Positions 11,461 to 22,707 of a stretch of DNA of 64,000 nt are shown here, one piece after another; the first letter of the stretch is position 1, and each line of letters starts with the position of its first letter. A program made the translations under genes and the position numbers. The stretch lies in assembly GCA_033439255.1 (NCBI GenBank), contig CM065883.1, positions 2,852,001-2,916,000 on the forward strand, written 5' to 3'. Source of the DNA: Hericium rajendrae. Taxonomy: Eukaryota; Basidiomycota; Agaricomycetes; Russulales; Hericiaceae. The notes beneath the pieces are model-generated. The model was not told the origin of the DNA and made no database searches. It saw only the letters and a list, made by a program, of their open reading frames with translations.

Positions 11461-11940
11461 CTCTAACCCCACCATCTCTCCCACGTCGGCGTCGTCATCG
11501 TCATCGTCGTCGTCGTCGTCGTTGCTTGCTCGTCATTGCTTGCTCATCATTGCTTGCTCGTCGTTGTTCTTTCTTTGCTCGTTGTTACTTCTTTGCTCAT
11601 TGTTCTTTCTTTGCTTATTGTTCCTTTGCTCATTATCTTTTAGGTGTGTTGACTTTAATTTAATGTTCTATGTTCTTTACTAATGTTCTCTCTAGTTATG
11701 TCTCTGTTATCTTCTCAAGTTAAGGTGAGCTAATCTTTTATTGTCTCTGTCTTTGTTATGTAATATCTTTAATTAATAGATTCTCGCTTTTCAGATTAAA
11801 GTAAGTGTCATTAATTTGTTATCTTTTTGAGTTGTAAGTATATATTGTTGTAGTAAATTATAAACTTTATTATTAGATTATAAAGTTATAATATGAGATT
11901 TAAAAAAAAAATTAAAATTGAATAATTTACTTGGGAAGAG
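11461..11940 (+). other. Leader region with conserved micro-exon (element A)
   Basis: CT-rich leader with a TCG/TTGCTC repeat. After a TTAATAG acceptor-like site comes the small conserved segment ATTCTCGCTTTTCAGATTAAAG followed by GTAAGT (about 11780-11805). B, D and E keep the core TTTTCGCTTTT between AG and GTAAG. I infer a non-coding spliced leader. No protein frame is evident. Confidence 0.45.
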
Positions 11941-12812
11941 GGCCAATGCTGTGCATGGCAAAACGATTCCTTTTTATTATTATTAATGAAGGTATATAAA
12001 TTATCTCACACATAGATCAGACACACCATGCCCTGCCTCTGATGTCTTATGCATGGGCTCAGATGCTACACATGCTAGCATATGTATGGCTGATAAATGG
12101 TCATAGCTATGCACAAGCACATCAGTTAGCACACCTGTTAGCACACCTGTGTAGGCATGTCATGTACCTGTACCTCATGCTTTATACTTGGCATGTAGCA
12201 TTGTGCTGGGGCCAGTGCCTCGTGCATGTCTGCTACACCTCATGCCAGCCCACTGTGCTTCATGTTCACTGGCCACACCCTATACTGATTCACCACATCT
12301 CGATGTACCTTGTGGATGGGCCAGTGACAGCTCAGAGATGGCTACAGCTGAATGTGAGCATGTCAGTCAGCACAACCATATACACACATTGTGTGTTGCC
12401 ATGTGCAGGTGTGTCACTTGCCTGTACCTTTGTTGAGATTGGGGCAAATGCCCATTATCAAAGCACACTAAGTGTGATTTTCATCTTATCTCGTTCCTTA
12501 CCTTTAGATTAGATGTTTCAGGCCTGGAGCCCAGATCGATTATGTACACTACTGTACAGTTGCTTTCAGCCCCTCGTGCTATTGATGTAGGCACAAGTTT
12601 GCAGGATGTTTACCTCAGCGAATTCTTCTATCACTGAGGTATGTGATCTATGCTTCTTTCATTGATTATTAATGTACTTACTCCATGGGCAGTCCTGACT
12701 GCTCGGTATCATTCTAGGTACATAATCAATGCAGTGAATTCTTCTATCACTGAGTCCTGACTGCTCAGTATCATTTTAGATACCTCCCATACCCTGGTTC
12801 TTCTAAGAGGTT
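11941..12812. other. Non-coding flank of the Copia fossil
   Basis: Starts near the inferred breakpoint of element A. Between 12040 and 12450 it is rich in words such as TAGCACACCTGT and GCATGTC. At 12628-12775 the string GAATTCTTCTATCACTGAG and its follower CAGTCCTGACTGCTC are duplicated. This may be the leader of the Copia element; I could not identify an LTR. Confidence 0.35.
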
Positions 12813-15800
12813 ATGGGCCCTGGTCCTGAATTAATGTTGCTCAACAACTCATTCAACCTTTGCACTGTTCCGAAGCTCACAGCCAATGGCTCGAACTGGG
12901 TGACATACAAAACCTGCATTGTGATCATGATCGGAGTAAAAGGTTTGATGCATCATCTGAGAGGCACCGCCAAGGAACCAAAGGAACCATTGACATCACT
13001 CGATAAAGACAAAAAGGATGTCAATCCAATGACCAAGCAACTGGATGATTACAAAGAAAAGTGGAACAAGTGGCTCCAACAGGAATACACCATCAAACAA
13101 CAGATCTTCTTGACAATCATCAAATCACTCCTTTCATGCATGCAAGATCTTGATCGTGCACACAAAGTATGGTCTGCCATACTTGTAATGAATACAAGGG
13201 CAAGACCAAAATGGTCCAAATCGATCTCCGATGATGGCTCCAGGAGACACGTTGTCAACCCAGCGGCGACGTCCATGAGCATTTCAATTTGTTGCTTTGC
13301 ATGAAGGAAGAATTAGCAGGCATGGGGACTAAACTAATTGACACCAATTTCACTGCCATAATTTTATCCTTGCTCCTCACTGACTACAATCCTGTCCTCT
13401 CAGCAATGCTCTTAGCTGCTTGTATCACTGGAAAGACCATCCTGCCAATGACCATCATTTCTCATGTCGATGAGAAATTTGATCATCATGCGATCAAGGC
13501 CCAGCTCAACAAGGTTGATACAGTGCTCATCGTGGGATCCGATCCAAAGAAGTGTGGCACTAGCCAAGGCATGTGTGGCAACAGCAATAGCAGTAGCTCT
13601 GGCACGAAGAACAATGTCAAGTGCTCGAACTGCAGACACCATTTTCACAGCACCACTAATTGCTGGCAGAAAGGAGGCAGAAAGAAGGGGCAGGGATCTG
13701 ATAGGAAGGGCAAGAGCAGCAGGAAAGACAAGGACAGCAATGGGAAAGGTACAGTAAATGTGGCTGCCACCCTCGAGACCCATTTTGCTTTCTCAGCACT
13801 AGCTGCCACGGTTCCTGACTCAGCGCTGATGTAATGCATCAACATCAGCACCAGTCACCACTACTCCTCTTTCTGATCAGAATTCTTGAACTTCCATTAG
13901 ATTGCACCTAAACTGATCATCACTGCTGACAAGCATGTCTTCTTCATGACAGGCTGCGGTGATGTAATTATTACCTTCCCAAATGGTGACACAATCACCA
14001 GGATCACCCTGAAGGATGTACTGTACCATTTCGATCATAGGCTCATGGGGGTTGAGCTGTGACTGAGAACTTAGTAGGCTCATTTGGTCTCTTAGGCTCA
14101 CAACGGGCTGTGACCCATGACCAAAATAAAATAGGCTCACTCATCCCTTATGTTTTTGAGGAGTTGAGGCTCATATGCTTGGAGACATCTCATATTATCT
14201 TGTTGTGAATGCTCAGACAGCTTGAACATGTAATGAGATGATTTTAGCCCTCCACAAAGGTCTTGCATTACACCAAGAAAATTTTGATTTTAATTTAATT
14301 ATAATCAAAATTTGGTCACAGATATCGATGAGGCTCATCAGACCTTGTGACTAGTGACAAAGTGGTGATTAGGCATAGCTCAAGGGTCCCTGTGACCTGT
14401 GACATAAGCTTACGATCAAAATGGTACAGTACTGTACACGCTGAGCATAGTGTTTACCCTGATTTCAATCAGCTGCATTAATGCATTGGGCTTTTTGACA
14501 ATGTTCTGTGATGGACATTGTCAGATTTGCAGTCCTGCTAGACAAACCATCACATGCATCCTGTGTGACAACAACCTCTACAAATTTACTAGTCCTGCAG
14601 ATGCACTCGCACATGTGCTAGCTTCCATTGCGGCCATCGATGACCATAGTGCCAATCCCATGCTGTCCACTGCTGACCTTCATCACCAGCTAGGCCATAT
14701 GTCAATTGATGCTGCAAAGTCTCTAATCAAGCATGGCATGATCACTGGCATTAATCTCGATGATCTGATCCAGGAGATGGAACTCTGCTGAGCTTGTGTC
14801 CAAGCAAAAATCCAGCATGTGCCATTTCCAAAAGAATGCACGTGATCTCGATCGACAATCTATGGCAAACTTGTATCATCTGATCTATTCGGCCCTGCTC
14901 ACATTGCATCCCTTGTCAGACATTGGTATGCTATGACATTATTGGACGATACAACCTATGAGGTCCTCATCTCATTCCTCCAGCACAAGAGCGAAGCTTT
15001 TGACAAATATGTGAACTACGAGAAATTTGTCCAAGTTCATTGGAGGGTCTCTGTAATACAGACTTTCTGTTCTGACCAAGGTGGCAAGTACACCAGCCTC
15101 ACATTCGAAGATCATCTCATGAAGCAAGGCACACATCATGAAAAGATGGTCCATGACTCGTCTTCACAGAATGGTGCCGCAGAACTTTTTTTTCTGCATG
15201 AGTGTCACATGCATCCTTGCAATGCTATTGGCTGTGGGACTCCCTAAATTCCTCTGGGCCACTGTGATGCAACATGCCATGTAGCTTTGGAACTGCACCA
15301 GAGGAAAGATCACTGGCAACCAAACCCAATATGAATGGGCATTCAGCAAGAAATCAGACCTGTTGGACCTGCATGAATGGGAATGCCCCATCTGGGTCTG
15401 CATTGAGAACTGACCGAAGCTTGACGAATGTGCTGACAAAGGGAAGTTCGTTAGCTACAGCAGCAAGAGCAAAGGAATATTAGTATATTGGCCCTGCAAG
15501 CACTCGATCACTGTCGAGTGCAATGTCATTTGAGATGACATTGCACTGCTGCCGATGACTGACATGCCCATGGATGATTGGCTAATTGAACTTTTTGATG
15601 GTCGTGCTCCAGAGGAGTGGGTTGCCATTGACGGGGACAATGCTGCACTGAGAGATACTCCCACGACAGACCATACTGTCCCAGAGGCCGACCAACTGCC
15701 TCCAGACCACATGTCACCGACCGTCGCAGAGCAAGCCCTGCACGATGTGCCAGCTGACACTCTGCCTGATGTGATGAATGTGCTTGCAACTTGCCAGAGT

Positions 15801-15953
15801 GAGCCCTCACCTACGATAGGACATGCCGCCGCACTACAGACCCCATTGCCAGTGCATACGCACAGTGAACCACCAACTGTGCTAGATGCATCTCAAGCAC
15901 AGTGCATATTGTACCTTCCTGCTACGTCTGTTTACTTCAAGCTAGTACTATGA
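12813..15953 (+). mobile_element. Copia-type LTR retrotransposon fossil (gag to integrase)
   Basis: Parts recognised in order: a Copia Gag (from ATG 12813, with SNWVTYKTCIVIMIGVKGLMHHL), a CCHC knuckle (CSNCRHHFHSTTNCW), a GAG-pre-integrase motif (DLHHQLGHMSIDAAKSLI), and integrase core pieces (SDLFGPA, FCSDQGGKY, SSQNGAAE). Reverse transcriptase, RNase H and LTRs are not recognised. It is clearly broken, with several interruptions, and looks old. It sits inside the span of element A. Confidence 0.75.
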
Positions 15954-16835
15954 TAGGACATATAGATCAACACTGGACTATGTGAAATTTCAGTTTTTCA
16001 GATGATATACACTACACCAACTCATATATGCACTCTTGGCTCACATTTTTTGACCTATGTATACCTTTGTTGATCTACTTACACATGTATCAACCCATGG
16101 GCATCATAGCAAACATATGTATACTTCTACTACCTCATACATTTCCTGTTAGCCTGTGCACCTTCTATTGATTTGTATGCATTGCTGCTAGCACCAAAGG
16201 CAGAATTTAATTTCTATATTTGGATTTTTTTCTGACTTTTACAAAAAATAACATAACTCATACTAGTTTTTTTAATAGAGCTTATATCTCTTCAATGTAT
16301 AATCTAGTCAGTATTTTTCTATTTTACACGCATTAAATACTATTAAAATTGAATTCTCACTTTCAAATCATATTTTGTATACTGGCAGAAATTAGTAACC
16401 AAATATGGCAACTACTTTCTGATAAAATTGCCTGTTGACTAACATGAAGGTCCAGAGTAACAAAAAACTCATACAAATGCATGAGAGCATCAATTGTGCA
16501 AACATCACTTTAAGCATATAAAAAAACACTATTTAATCTAATCTAATCATAAGTAGTTCAGCTCCTACCTCTGATAACTCTACATTTTCTGCTATGTCAT
16601 ATATCTTAGCACCTTATTTTATATATAATCTTGTGTGTTATATAGTACACACTTGTCATATCTTATTCTACTCAGCTCGATATATGATATACACTATTAT
16701 ATATACTTATACTATAGATACTTGTAATATCTACAATTATAGTAGTAGTCTAGTTGTATGTCTAATCAAACAAGATTCAAGATTGAATATATGATCAATG
16801 TCAAACATTGTATTGTTGAACAAAGCTAATGGCCA
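15954..16835. other. AT-rich stretch without a gene
   Basis: AT-rich sequence with many ATACACAT/ATATAT words (densest at 16580-16790) and no credible coding frame. TTTTTCAGATG occurs near 15993-16003, the same acceptor-like word found at the ends of elements A to E, but no CTATAGCT block accompanies it. Confidence 0.35.
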
Positions 16836-17654
16836 ATCACGTGATCAATAGCAGACCTTGTTCGGCTGCACAAGGTCTGGTGGCTGTGCTTAGCTTATGT
16901 CAGCAGTAGTTGATGTTGCGCTCTCTGCTTTCTCTTCTTTTCTTCAGATAGCTTTGAAGTCAGTGTGATACTACCAGTAGTGCACACTGACTACAAGGCT
17001 TGGACACGCCCAGTTCCCATCTACAGCGAGTTGCGGCTGAGGTGTCCAATGATGGTGTAGGGCCATCACCAACTTTCTGGATCTCTTCTGATGATGTGGC
17101 ATAGAGATTGCACCATGGCCCTCTCAATACCACATGAATCAGAATGAGTGAAAGCTTGTTGGAATCAAATTTAGAATAGCTTTAGAATAGTGCCACAAAC
17201 AGCAAGATAGCATGGCAAAATGCTGATCTATTGAACTATATGTCCGTGATGATGTGGCAGACTAATTGCTTTATAGCTCTGCTAATACTGCATCAATCAT
17301 GATGTATGAGGGCTTATTGAAATTGGATTTACAGTAGCTTTCTAACAGTATAGTTTACAACATTATAGCACCATTGGTTGTTAAGATAGGAGACAATACT
17401 GTTTTGCTGATGTGGCACATAAATCGAGAAATATCTCTTCTTGGAGTGATCCGATTTTCATATTCTAAATTGGGTTGGAAAGGTGTAATCAAAGGTATTT
17501 GAACACAGTTTACCGTTTGTCGATTGATTGCTTCGTTGCAGAGCTATAAAGCAATCACTGTATACAGTGTATTGGCTCTCTAGGCGACTTATGCTTATGT
17601 AAGCGGGCGCTAAGACCTTGTTCGGCCGCACAAGGTCTTGTAGGATCACATGAC
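16836..17654. mobile_element. MITE-like element with hairpin ends
   Basis: Both ends carry a hairpin. The left, 16853-16878, has arms AGACCTTGT / ACAAGGTCT; the right, 17612-17639, has arms AAGACCTTGT / ACAAGGTCTT; both share a TCGGC(T/C)GC centre. Outside them are inverted words CACGTGATC (left) and GATCACATG (right). The 0.73-kb interior holds two degenerate copies of a module with GATGATGTGGCA... and GAA(T/A)..AGCTTT. No coding capacity, so a non-autonomous DNA element is the best reading. Confidence 0.55.
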
Positions 17655-17807
17655 CGAGTCTCAGGACCCATTGCTACCGATAAATTGCATTGTTTTGCTC
17701 ATTTTATCAATAAACAGTATGTACATTTGTTTGCTGTGTATCATTTTAGTGGCTGTATCTTTCTATGAGCAGTAAATTGTGTTGGAGACCAGCTTTCTGA
17801 TATATTA

Positions 17808-18345
17808 GGATGCATTTGAGAACAAGTGAATCGGCTGAGTACTGATTAAGTTAGCTGGAGTTCAAGCATTCTAGGGGGAAAATGCAGAAACAATTCGCAT
17901 TCTGCGAGTTTTGCACCGATCCTGACGCATGAGGTACCGTCAGAAAGCTATCAATAAGTAGATTCTGATGCACTTTAGAACGAGTAAATCGGTTGGGAAT
18001 TGACCTAGTTAGCTAGGGTGCAAGCATTTTAAAAGAGGAAAAAAAGAAACACTTTGCATTCTGCGAGTTCTTAACTGATTTGGACGCATAAAGTATGGTA
18101 GCAAAGCTATGAGTGAGTAGATTTAGACGCATTTGAGAACGAGTAAATCGGTGGAGAATGGACTGAGTTAGCTCAAGTTCAAGTGTTATAGAGGGGAAAT
18201 GTAGAAATTCATTGCACTCTGTGACTTCTGCACAGATCAGGATGCAAAAAATACTGTCAGAAAGCCATAAATGAGCAGATTCAGATGCATTTGAGAACAG
18301 GTGAATTGGTTGAGAACTGATCAAGTTACATTAAATCAACAAAGT
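17808..18345. repeat. Tandem repeat, period about 160 bp, ~3.4 copies
   Basis: Successive units start at about 17808, 17969, 18127 and 18283 with GA(T/C)GCA(T/C)TTGAGAACNNGT, each followed by AA(A/T)TCGGT.GAG.A..GA and TTGCATTCTGCGAGTT.. . Identity between units is moderate, so the array is not recent. It continues directly into the tRNA-like stretch on the minus strand. Confidence 0.7.
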
Positions 18346-18348
18346 TTG

Positions 18349-18422
18349 GCCAGAGCTGGAGTTGAACCTACAAACTCATCAGATCGATGATCTTGCAATT
18401 ACATAAGCCAACTGCCAAATGG
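18349..18422 (-). ncRNA. tRNA-like stretch (possible SINE head)
   Basis: On the minus strand GGCAGTTGGCTTATGTAA resembles a pol III A box, and GGTTCAACTCC about 45 nt downstream matches a B box. The first bases (GGC) and the GCTCTGGCC end do not form a full acceptor stem, and the anticodon arm is poor, so a working tRNA is unlikely. Downstream in transcript sense lies the ~160-bp tandem repeat, as in a tRNA-headed SINE or a tRNA relic. Low confidence. Confidence 0.35.
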
Positions 18423-18489
18423 GGATGGTCATCGTTTGCATGTCGTTTTCACTATGAAAAGGCAGTATAGAGTAAACGATTCTAAGGAA

Positions 18490-18875
18490 TCGTAATTTTG
18501 AAATAATGTTTTGATATGATCTTTCAGTAAGAGTAATGAATATAAGATTTGCTCTATAGCTAGATAAAAATTTTGATAGTTCTGATAGATTTTATTACTT
18601 TGATAGATGTGTTAAGTTTACATATTGAGTATAACATAAGTAGGTAACATAGCTCTGATACATTTAATAGCTAGGCACCCTATAGTAGCTTCATAGTTAG
18701 CTATGATAGCTATAATAGCAGTTCATAGTATCCCCTTCAGCTCTATAGCATCTCATAGCACTCCATAGCTCTCCTTTTGAGCTATGAGAGCTATGTAGTA
18801 AAGGGAGGTGCTATGGGCCTATGACTTCTATATAAGATATGTAGAACTATGTAGGACCTGCATATTTTTCTGATG
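18490..18875 (+). repeat. Right end of element A: subterminal CTATAGCT block
   Basis: Dense CTATGATAGCTATAATAGC / CATAGCT words from 18600 to 18860, closing with GCATATTTTTCTGATG. It matches in order and composition the right end of element B (22400-22707). Confidence 0.6.
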
Positions 18876-19046
18876 GTAACAGTGGTAACAGGTGGAGTGG
18901 GTGAGGGGATTGGTATCGGGGTTGGGATGCGAGGGGGTAGCGGTGAGCGGAGGACTGCGAGCCAGGCAACTCGCTCTTGCTCGCGGGCTTCTAGGACTTG
19001 GTGAGAGAGAGCGAGTTCAGGTTCAGTGATGAAAACGCTACTGGCC
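18876..19046. other. Spacer between element A and the unrecognised frame
   Basis: GT-rich spacer beginning GTAACAGTGGTAACAGGTGG; no gene seen. Confidence 0.3.
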
Positions 19047-19650
19047 TACCAAAACCACTGATCTCTTCCTTCTACTAGGTTTGGTCTCCAGCCAACGACT
19101 AGGTGTCGAGAGTTGGAACGGTATGCATAGTACTTCCTGGTAATGGCGTTGAAGATGATACCTGTTGGTACAAAGAGGGGTTCGGTGCGTGCAGGAGGGG
19201 AGTCGATACTAGGAGGGGCAACGGTGGGGAGCGGTGGAGTGGCTGGGTGTAGGCGGTGGTGTTCTTCTCTGGCAACGTCGAAGTCGATGAGTTCAAGGTT
19301 GGGGAAGTCTTCGTGCTCAGCGAAGTACCACTGGCGGGTGGCAGGGTCTTGGTGAGAAAAGTGGATCCGGGCGATGCCAGCAAGGGTGTAAACGTGGTAG
19401 TCCCCAAGGGACTCGAAGATCCCGAGTGGGAAGGGTGCAGTGGTCTGGAAGCGGGGGTCAGTGGAATCAATGGTGACAACCTACAGGAAGTCTGCCGCAA
19501 CTGGACGACGTCCAAGGGCACAAGGGTACAAGGTGGTGGAGTACGGGGTTCTGAGGAATCGGTGGCTGAGGCGTTCTCTGGCCCACACAGGCTCAGGCGA
19601 GGGTTCTGGGGTGAAGAAACCTAGTGTGCAAAAGGGGAATGAGGTCGATG
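19047..19650 (-). pseudogene. Unrecognised coding frame, broken
   Basis: One minus-strand frame reads with convincing amino-acid content over about 200 codons: ...EPSPEPVWARERLSHRF, GIFESLGDYHVYTLAGIAR, HFSHQDPATRQWYFAEHED, FPNLELIDFDVAREE, then FVPTGIIFNAITRKYYAYRS, RHLVVGWRPNLVEGRD, ending WFW and a stop near 19047. The overlapping frame with an ATG (19099-19521) is Ser/Pro/Thr-rich and looks like a shadow. The frame is interrupted once and has no clear start. I do not recognise the family; it could belong to a retroelement or a host gene. Confidence 0.4.
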
Positions 19651-20047
19651 GCAGGATGCTTGCAGGGGATCCTCAGTTGGGTTGGCGACAGTGGTAGGCG
19701 ATGTCCGAGGCACCAAACGTGAATTCTTGCAAGTCGATGTCAAAAGCAACTCGAATTCGAACATATAAGGCAATGGAGATAGCACCTGCACGTGGTTTCC
19801 ACGATCTCAATCGAAACCAAACTCCTTCAGCTTCCCAACGCTTCACAGCACAATAGCGGAGAAGGGGAATGAGTGCACTGCCCTCGATGGTGTTGGCGAT
19901 GGGGAAGGGGAGATGAGGTTGATGGAATGGATGTTGAGATATGGTGAAGATGTCGGCAGTGAAGGGTTCAAAGCAACGATCATCAGGGAATGGTGTTGGC
20001 GATGGGGAAGGGGAGATGAGGTTGATGGAATGGATGTTGAGATATGG
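19651..20047. repeat. Upstream sequence with a 58-bp direct duplication
   Basis: Bases 19887-19944 and 19990-20047 are identical (ATGGTGTTGGCGATGGGG...GAGATATGG), offset 103. The second copy ends exactly where element B begins. This suggests a local tandem duplication cut by the B insertion. No credible gene in the rest. Confidence 0.6.
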
Positions 20048-20394
20048 AATTCTACATAGCCCAGTGTTAAGTTATGTGTCCTATCAGAGTGCTATGAGGT
20101 CTATGTAACTATCCTTCTCAACTATGTAGGGCTATGAGGCCTATCATAACTTCCATAGTAGAAGATAGATGCTATGTAGTGCTATATACTCCTGAGATGC
20201 AGCTATGATTGCTATATAAACTTGTTAGCTTGCTATGATCCCTATGGCCCCTACAATAAGTGAGCTAGACTCCATAACCATCCAGTCAAAAGTCTTATAT
20301 TGCACACTCAAAAACATGCCAATGAAAATTATATATTCAAAGACTTCTACTAAGGGACATTGTATCTACAACACAGAAGTAAATGTAGTAGCAA

Positions 20395-21265
20395 ATGCTA
20401 CATGAGCACGAGGCGCACGGGCACGGCGGCTGTGCATACGCGCGAAACGCGAGGGCCGTGCGCGACGTAGCAAAGCCCCGCGTGCATCACAAGGGCCATG
20501 CCGAGACGACAGGGCCATGCATGGGTTGGCAGGGGTACGTGCGGGTCGATGAGGATACGCGCGGGATCAGCGGGGATACGCAGTCGGCAGGGGTACGCAC
20601 GGGTCGGCCGGGATACGCGTGCGCCTGCGAGAAGGGAGGCCGTGCGCGACAGCGATAAAGTCCCGCGGGTGGGGTTGCGGCTGTGCGACCGTGCCTGGCT
20701 GTGAATGGCTGCCCGCGCGCAGGCGAGGCCGTCGGTGGCTGGCTGCCCGTCGTGGTCATCCGCGGTCGTATGGCACCGTCACCGGTGTGCATGGACCAGC
20801 ACGCGCTGGCAGTCATCTGGGCCATGCACGCGCCCTCGTCGGTGTGCGTGGCCTCGCGCCCGCAGACGGGGCCGTGCGTGACTGCCCGCACCGTGCGCCA
20901 TGCGGTTGTCCGCCGCCGGGGGCACGCAGTCGCCGCCGGGCATGGCCCGCATGCATAGGAGGGGCGCGTTGGCGCGCTGGCAGGACTGTGCGCGGCTGCC
21001 CACGCCGTGCACGTGTGCGTGCGTGCGCTGATTCGGTCGTCCGAGGCCGTGCGCATGCAGTCGCCAGCGTGCACGGCTCCGCTCGTGCAAGCAGGGCCGT
21101 GCGCACGCAAGCGCTGGCGCGCGCGGGCGGGGTGCACGCCGGGCTGCGCACGGAGACGTGGCGGTGGGCGCAGCTTGGGCGCGAAGTGGGGGCGAGGTGC
21201 ACGCGCGGAGCGGAGGTGGGGCACGGGCTTGGTGGTGGCGAGAAGGGGGTGCGCGTCGCACAACG
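20395..21265. repeat. GC-rich array of element B
   Basis: Built from loosely repeated GGCCGTGCGCGC / GCGTGCGCNTGC words without a strict period. Large overlapping frames occur on both strands, as expected from GC bias, and I call none of them a gene. Confidence 0.6.
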
Positions 21266-21272
21266 TCTGGCT

Positions 21273-21300
21273 GAGTCTCGTTGCCGTAGCAACGAGACTC
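21273..21300. other. Hairpin 1 of element B
   Basis: Perfect 12-nt arms GAGTCTCGTTGC / GCAACGAGACTC around CGTA. Confidence 0.85.
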
Positions 21301-21403
21301 GACGACGGCGTCGACGACGGCGTTGTCGAGGGGAGGAGATGCGGCGGGCTTGTGGGTGTAGGCGAGGGTTCGCGAAGGCGAGCGGGGGTCCGCGAGACGA
21401 CAC

Positions 21404-21438
21404 ACGAGTATCGCTCGTTGCCAACGAGCGATACTCGT
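21404..21438. other. Hairpin 2 of element B
   Basis: Perfect 17-nt arms ACGAGTATCGCTCGTTG / CAACGAGCGATACTCGT around one base. On the minus strand it follows GGTAAGT (21477-21483) and the branch-like word GTGCTAATC; an AG of the arm could serve as acceptor. Confidence 0.85.
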
Positions 21439-21539
21439 TTGATTAGCACGAAAAGACAAAACAAAACATGTAATTACTTACCTAGACCCCCCGAAAGTCC
21501 TGCTAACCGTCCTGACCAGCGACCGACGTCGTATTTTGC

Positions 21540-21960
21540 ATTTGAAGAGAGAGGAGAGAGACAAGGGGAGAGGGAGGGAAAGGTGGATGTTGGGTTGAGG
21601 GAGTACTGGACGAAGAAACACACGAAGTCGACGCGTCGAGTGCAGGACTTGCGCGGTTGGCAGTTTTGAGTCCAACAAATCAAATCAAATGTTTTAAAAT
21701 ACGAAAAAAACGGGACACATATAAATTCATTGATTCTACACGATAAATGAGCTATATAGGTATCTACTACAGTGTATGTTCTTGAACAGTCAATCTAATT
21801 TACTGAAATCTAAATCAGTAGCCTCTGCCGCAGCATCCGGCAATCGCCGGCCAGCCACAATTCGGGCTCCGACGTGCGCACATATATAAGGCATGCGCGA
21901 TGCGCGTCCTCTCTCTCTTCCCTACCACTACCATCTCCCGTCTTCCGTTGTTCACTTCTC
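21540..21960 (+). promoter_or_regulatory. Divergent promoter region of element B
   Basis: Rightward: GTAGCCTCTGCCGCAGCATCCGGCAATCGCCGGCC, then ATATATAAGGC at about 21882 and a CT-rich start region. Leftward: the minus strand has a pyrimidine-rich stretch (about 21540-21600) leading to the GGTAAGT donor at 21477-21483. The two together look like a bidirectional promoter. Inference from conserved signals in A, B, D and E; no transcript data. Confidence 0.45.
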
Positions 21961-22400
21961 TTCCTTTCTTCAACTTTCTTTGTTCGGTAAGTTTTTATGT
22001 TGTTACATTGTTAACTAATCTTTATGCTTATATATTATCTTTGTAGACATGAATATTTTCGCTTTTTCTTCTCTTTGGTAAGTCTTATCTTTTGTGCTTT
22101 TTCTTTCTATTGTTTACTTACAATAAGTTGTTGACTTTAAGGTTTCATTTTCGCTTTTTATTGTCTTTGAGATAAGTCTTATGTTGTTTATTTTTATTTT
22201 TATTTGATATAGTTTGACTTAAACTTGTAAATATATATAGGTTTATTAACTTTGTAGTATAATGAAATAATCTTTTATGTATTAGTCTATCTGATAAATT
22301 ATGATGCTTTTTAAAATTTTGATATTTTTGTTAGTTTGGAACTTGTGTGAAAATTTGTTGTAGTCTGATTGTAGATTAGATAATATGAATAGCTTTCATT
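21961..22400 (+). other. Spliced leader region with micro-exon (element B)
   Basis: GTAAGT donor at about 21986, acceptor TTTGTAG near 22047, then the ~31-nt segment ACATGAATATTTTCGCTTTT... to TTTG before a second GTAAGT (about 22078). Downstream a degenerate second copy (GTTTCATTTTCGCTTTTTATTG) occurs near 22143. The last acceptor would be the TTTTCCTGATG at the element's edge. Confidence 0.4.
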
Positions 22401-22707
22401 GCTTTTATAGATTTGTTCAGTCTACCTTATAAACATAGCTTATATAGATATGTCAAGTCTATCTTATAGACATAGCTTATATCAGTGACATAACATTCAT
22501 AGCTTCTATAGCTATATGTCTTATGATAGCTGCATAGTTAGCTATGATAGCTATGATAGTACTTCATAGCATCCCTCTTGAGCTTTATAGCACTATATAG
22601 CATCTCTCCTTAGCTATATAGGCTATGGAGTAAAGGGCAATGCTATGGCCCTAGGAACTCTATATAACTCTGATAGGACTATATAGTATCTCTACATTTT
22701 CCTGATG

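Larger units (their letters stand above)
9452..18875 (+). mobile_element. Element A: CTATAGCT-type inverted-end element, split by nested insertions
   Basis: The left end is 9452 (CATCTGAAAAATT) followed by subterminal CTATAGCT/ATAGCTATG words to about 9700. Next come an AT-rich strip, the GC array (9795-10640), two hairpins, a TATA promoter and the conserved small exon (ATTCTCGCTTTTCAG, about 11779). A matching right end occupies about 18490-18875, again full of CTATAGCT words and ending TTTTTCTGATG. Elements B and D show the same order within about 2.7 kb, so the material at about 11940-18480 is best read as later insertions. The word AAACGATTC occurs at both presumed breakpoints and may be the target duplication. 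No coding gene of its own is seen. Confidence 0.6.
20048..22707 (+). mobile_element. Element B: complete 2.66-kb CTATAGCT-type element
   Basis: The left end begins AATTCTACATAGCCCAGTGTTAAGT, aligning with the left end of A (ATATAGCTCAGTACTAAAG...), and has CTATG/ATAGC subterminal words to 20280. Then follow an AT-rich strip, the GC array 20395-21265, hairpin 1, hairpin 2, a donor-like site on the minus strand (ACTTACCTAG, 21475-21484), the TATA promoter, a leader with GTAAGT sites, the micro-exon and a right subterminal block (22400-22700) ending TTTTCCTGATG. It is uninterrupted and best shows the family plan. No protein gene is recognised. Flanking target duplication not resolved. Confidence 0.65.

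Noticed and set aside
18349-18422. Functional tRNA gene
   Set aside because: Box A and B are present but acceptor and anticodon stems do not form properly.
20487-21464. 325-codon minus-strand frame and 275-codon plus-strand frame
   Set aside because: Same cause: the GC array of element B. The hairpins and donor sites fall inside the frames.
9452-22707. Elements A and B as LTRs of one retrotransposon
   Set aside because: Their edges are inverted rather than direct, and no primer site or polypurine tract is placed accordingly.
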